This document shows positions 5,451-6,017 of a DNA stretch of 6,017 nucleotides, in pieces. Positions within the stretch are counted from its first letter, which is position 1, and each line of letters opens with the position of its first letter. The notes beneath the pieces are model-generated. The model was not told the DNA's origin. It searched no databases and was given only the letters and a program-made list of their open reading frames with translations. Source of the stretch: Candidatus Muproteobacteria bacterium RIFCSPHIGHO2_01_FULL_65_16 (GTDB lineage Bacteria; Pseudomonadota; Gammaproteobacteria; Acidiferrobacterales; Sulfurifustaceae); NCBI GenBank assembly GCA_001785175.1, contig MFSY01000010.1:1-6017 (forward strand), given 5' to 3'. The position numbers and the translations under genes are program-made.

Positions 5451-5777
5451 TTACGCGGCGTGACGAGTGGGAATCCTTCTGATCTCCTCGCGCAGGCGCT
5501 TCTCAGCGTGCCACAGGTCGTAGGCGGCTTGCAGTCGCAGCCAGAAGCCCGCGCCGTTGCCGCAGAACTTACCGAGTCGCACGGCCATCTCCGGGGAGAC
5601 CGCCATCTTGCCCGCCAGGATGCGGTGCAGCGTCTGGCGGCTCACGCGAAGCTCCTTTGCCGCCTCGATGACACTCAAACCCAGCGCCGGTAGCACGTCC
5701 TCGCGCAGAATCTCACCCGGATGGACCGGCGCCATTTTCGGGGCCTCCGTCACCAGATACTCTTTCGCCTTCGCCAT
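5451..5777 (-). CDS. higA: HigA-family antitoxin (HTH, VapI/HigA type)
   Basis: A 108-aa DNA-binding antitoxin that neutralises the HigB toxin and represses its own operon. The PVHPGEILREDVLPALGLS segment (about residues 17-35) and a Cro/C1-type helix-turn-helix (about 34-57: VIEAAKELRVSRQTLHRILAGK) are hallmarks of the HigA/VapI family. The following NGAGFWLRLQAAYDLWHAEK stretch is the usual C-terminal part. Length is typical. The ATG at 5777 is supported by AGAGG (5786-5790, minus strand) 8 nt upstream. It lies 12 nt after the toxin stop, the toxin-first order typical of higBA, so the two are co-transcribed and probably autoregulated from a promoter outside the window. Confidence 0.92.
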   Translation of the reverse strand: MAKAKEYLVTEAPKMAPVHPGEILREDVLPALGLSVIEAAKELRVSRQTLHRILAGKMAVSPEMAVRLGKFCGNGAGFWLRLQAAYDLWHAEKRLREEIRRIPTRHAA

Positions 5778-5789
5778 GATGCCTACCTC

Positions 5790-6017
5790 TCAGTGATATT
5801 GCTCAAGGTCCACCCGCCACGCATCGCTGTCCACGAATTCGAAGGTGATGCGCCAAGGACCGTTCACGTAGATCGCGTACCGTTTCGGCGTCCCATGCAG
5901 CGGGTGAAGCCCCAGTCCCGGATAGCTCATATCTCGCAGCGTCTGCGCCTGATCCAGGGTCCCGAGAATGCGCCGTGCCCGCTTCTGGAGGTCCGGCCGC
6001 ACCCCCGTGCTCGATCC
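5790..6017 (-). CDS. higB: HigB-family toxin (RelE/ParE-like), 5' end outside the window
   Basis: The C-terminal part of a HigB toxin, a RelE-superfamily mRNA interferase that cleaves transcripts on the ribosome. The segment GLGLHPLHG followed by YAIYVNGPWRITFEFVDSDAWRVDLEQYH is the core of the family (LHPLxG, NGxWRxTF, D-x-E/D-YH end). A GTG at 6002 could be read as a start, but the frame stays open to the window edge and the extra residues (GSSTG) match the usual position before the first long helix. The true start therefore lies beyond 6017, with probably 15-20 residues missing. The toxin stop is 12 nt before the antitoxin start. I cannot tell whether the missing part is intact. Confidence 0.88.
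   Translation of the reverse strand, partial: GSSTGVRPDLQKRARRILGTLDQAQTLRDMSYPGLGLHPLHGTPKRYAIYVNGPWRITFEFVDSDAWRVDLEQYH

Noticed and set aside
1..6017. CRISPR array, tRNA or rRNA genes
   Set aside because: No regularly spaced identical repeats, no cloverleaf with a T-loop signature, and no rRNA-like conserved stretches were seen on either strand.

Overview
The window is a high-GC proteobacterial chromosome segment. The first gene encodes a long RelA/SpoT-family protein whose synthetase carries the acidic EXDD motif typical of RelA in beta- and gammaproteobacteria, so a gammaproteobacterium (less likely a betaproteobacterium) is the best guess. Redox and sulfur-type neighbours (a Crp/Fnr regulator with YgaP-like membrane proteins) would suit a chemolithotroph or an environmental lineage, but that is inference only.

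Layout. Positions 1-108 hold the tail of an intergenic region with a perfect 15-bp inverted repeat and a small hairpin. A 736-aa (p)ppGpp synthetase/hydrolase (109-2319, +) is followed 12 nt later by a Crp/Fnr-type regulator (2332-2997, +) and then a 62-aa YgaP-like membrane protein (3083-3271, +). A strong bidirectional terminator (3293-3332) separates these from a convergent small operon on the minus strand. That operon encodes a 29-aa membrane microprotein (3587-3676) and a second YgaP-like protein (3354-3563).

The middle (about 3677-4610) is accessory in character. It holds a REP/BIME-like double hairpin, a stretch with no recognisable gene, a tandem direct repeat resembling an insertion-sequence end, and a lower-GC SRPBCC/START-like gene (4002-4421, -) whose last codons and stop lie inside that repeat. 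Two orphan hairpins then precede a polytopic membrane protein (4613-5272, +) that resembles 'metal-dependent hydrolase' membrane families. The right edge carries a type II HigB-HigA toxin-antitoxin pair on the minus strand (5451-6017), with the start of the toxin outside the window.

How the genes fit together. The (p)ppGpp enzyme is a global stress factor. The Crp/Fnr protein may act on the adjacent YgaP-like gene, because a degenerate Crp/Fnr-like dyad sits just upstream of it. The two YgaP-like proteins and the microprotein form a small membrane locus, possibly for sulfane-sulfur or redox stress by analogy with E. coli YgaV-YgaP. No known large novel system is evident. The most interesting points are the RelA-type enzyme that keeps an intact hydrolase site, the paired YgaP-like locus with its microprotein, and the insertion-end scar in the SRPBCC gene.
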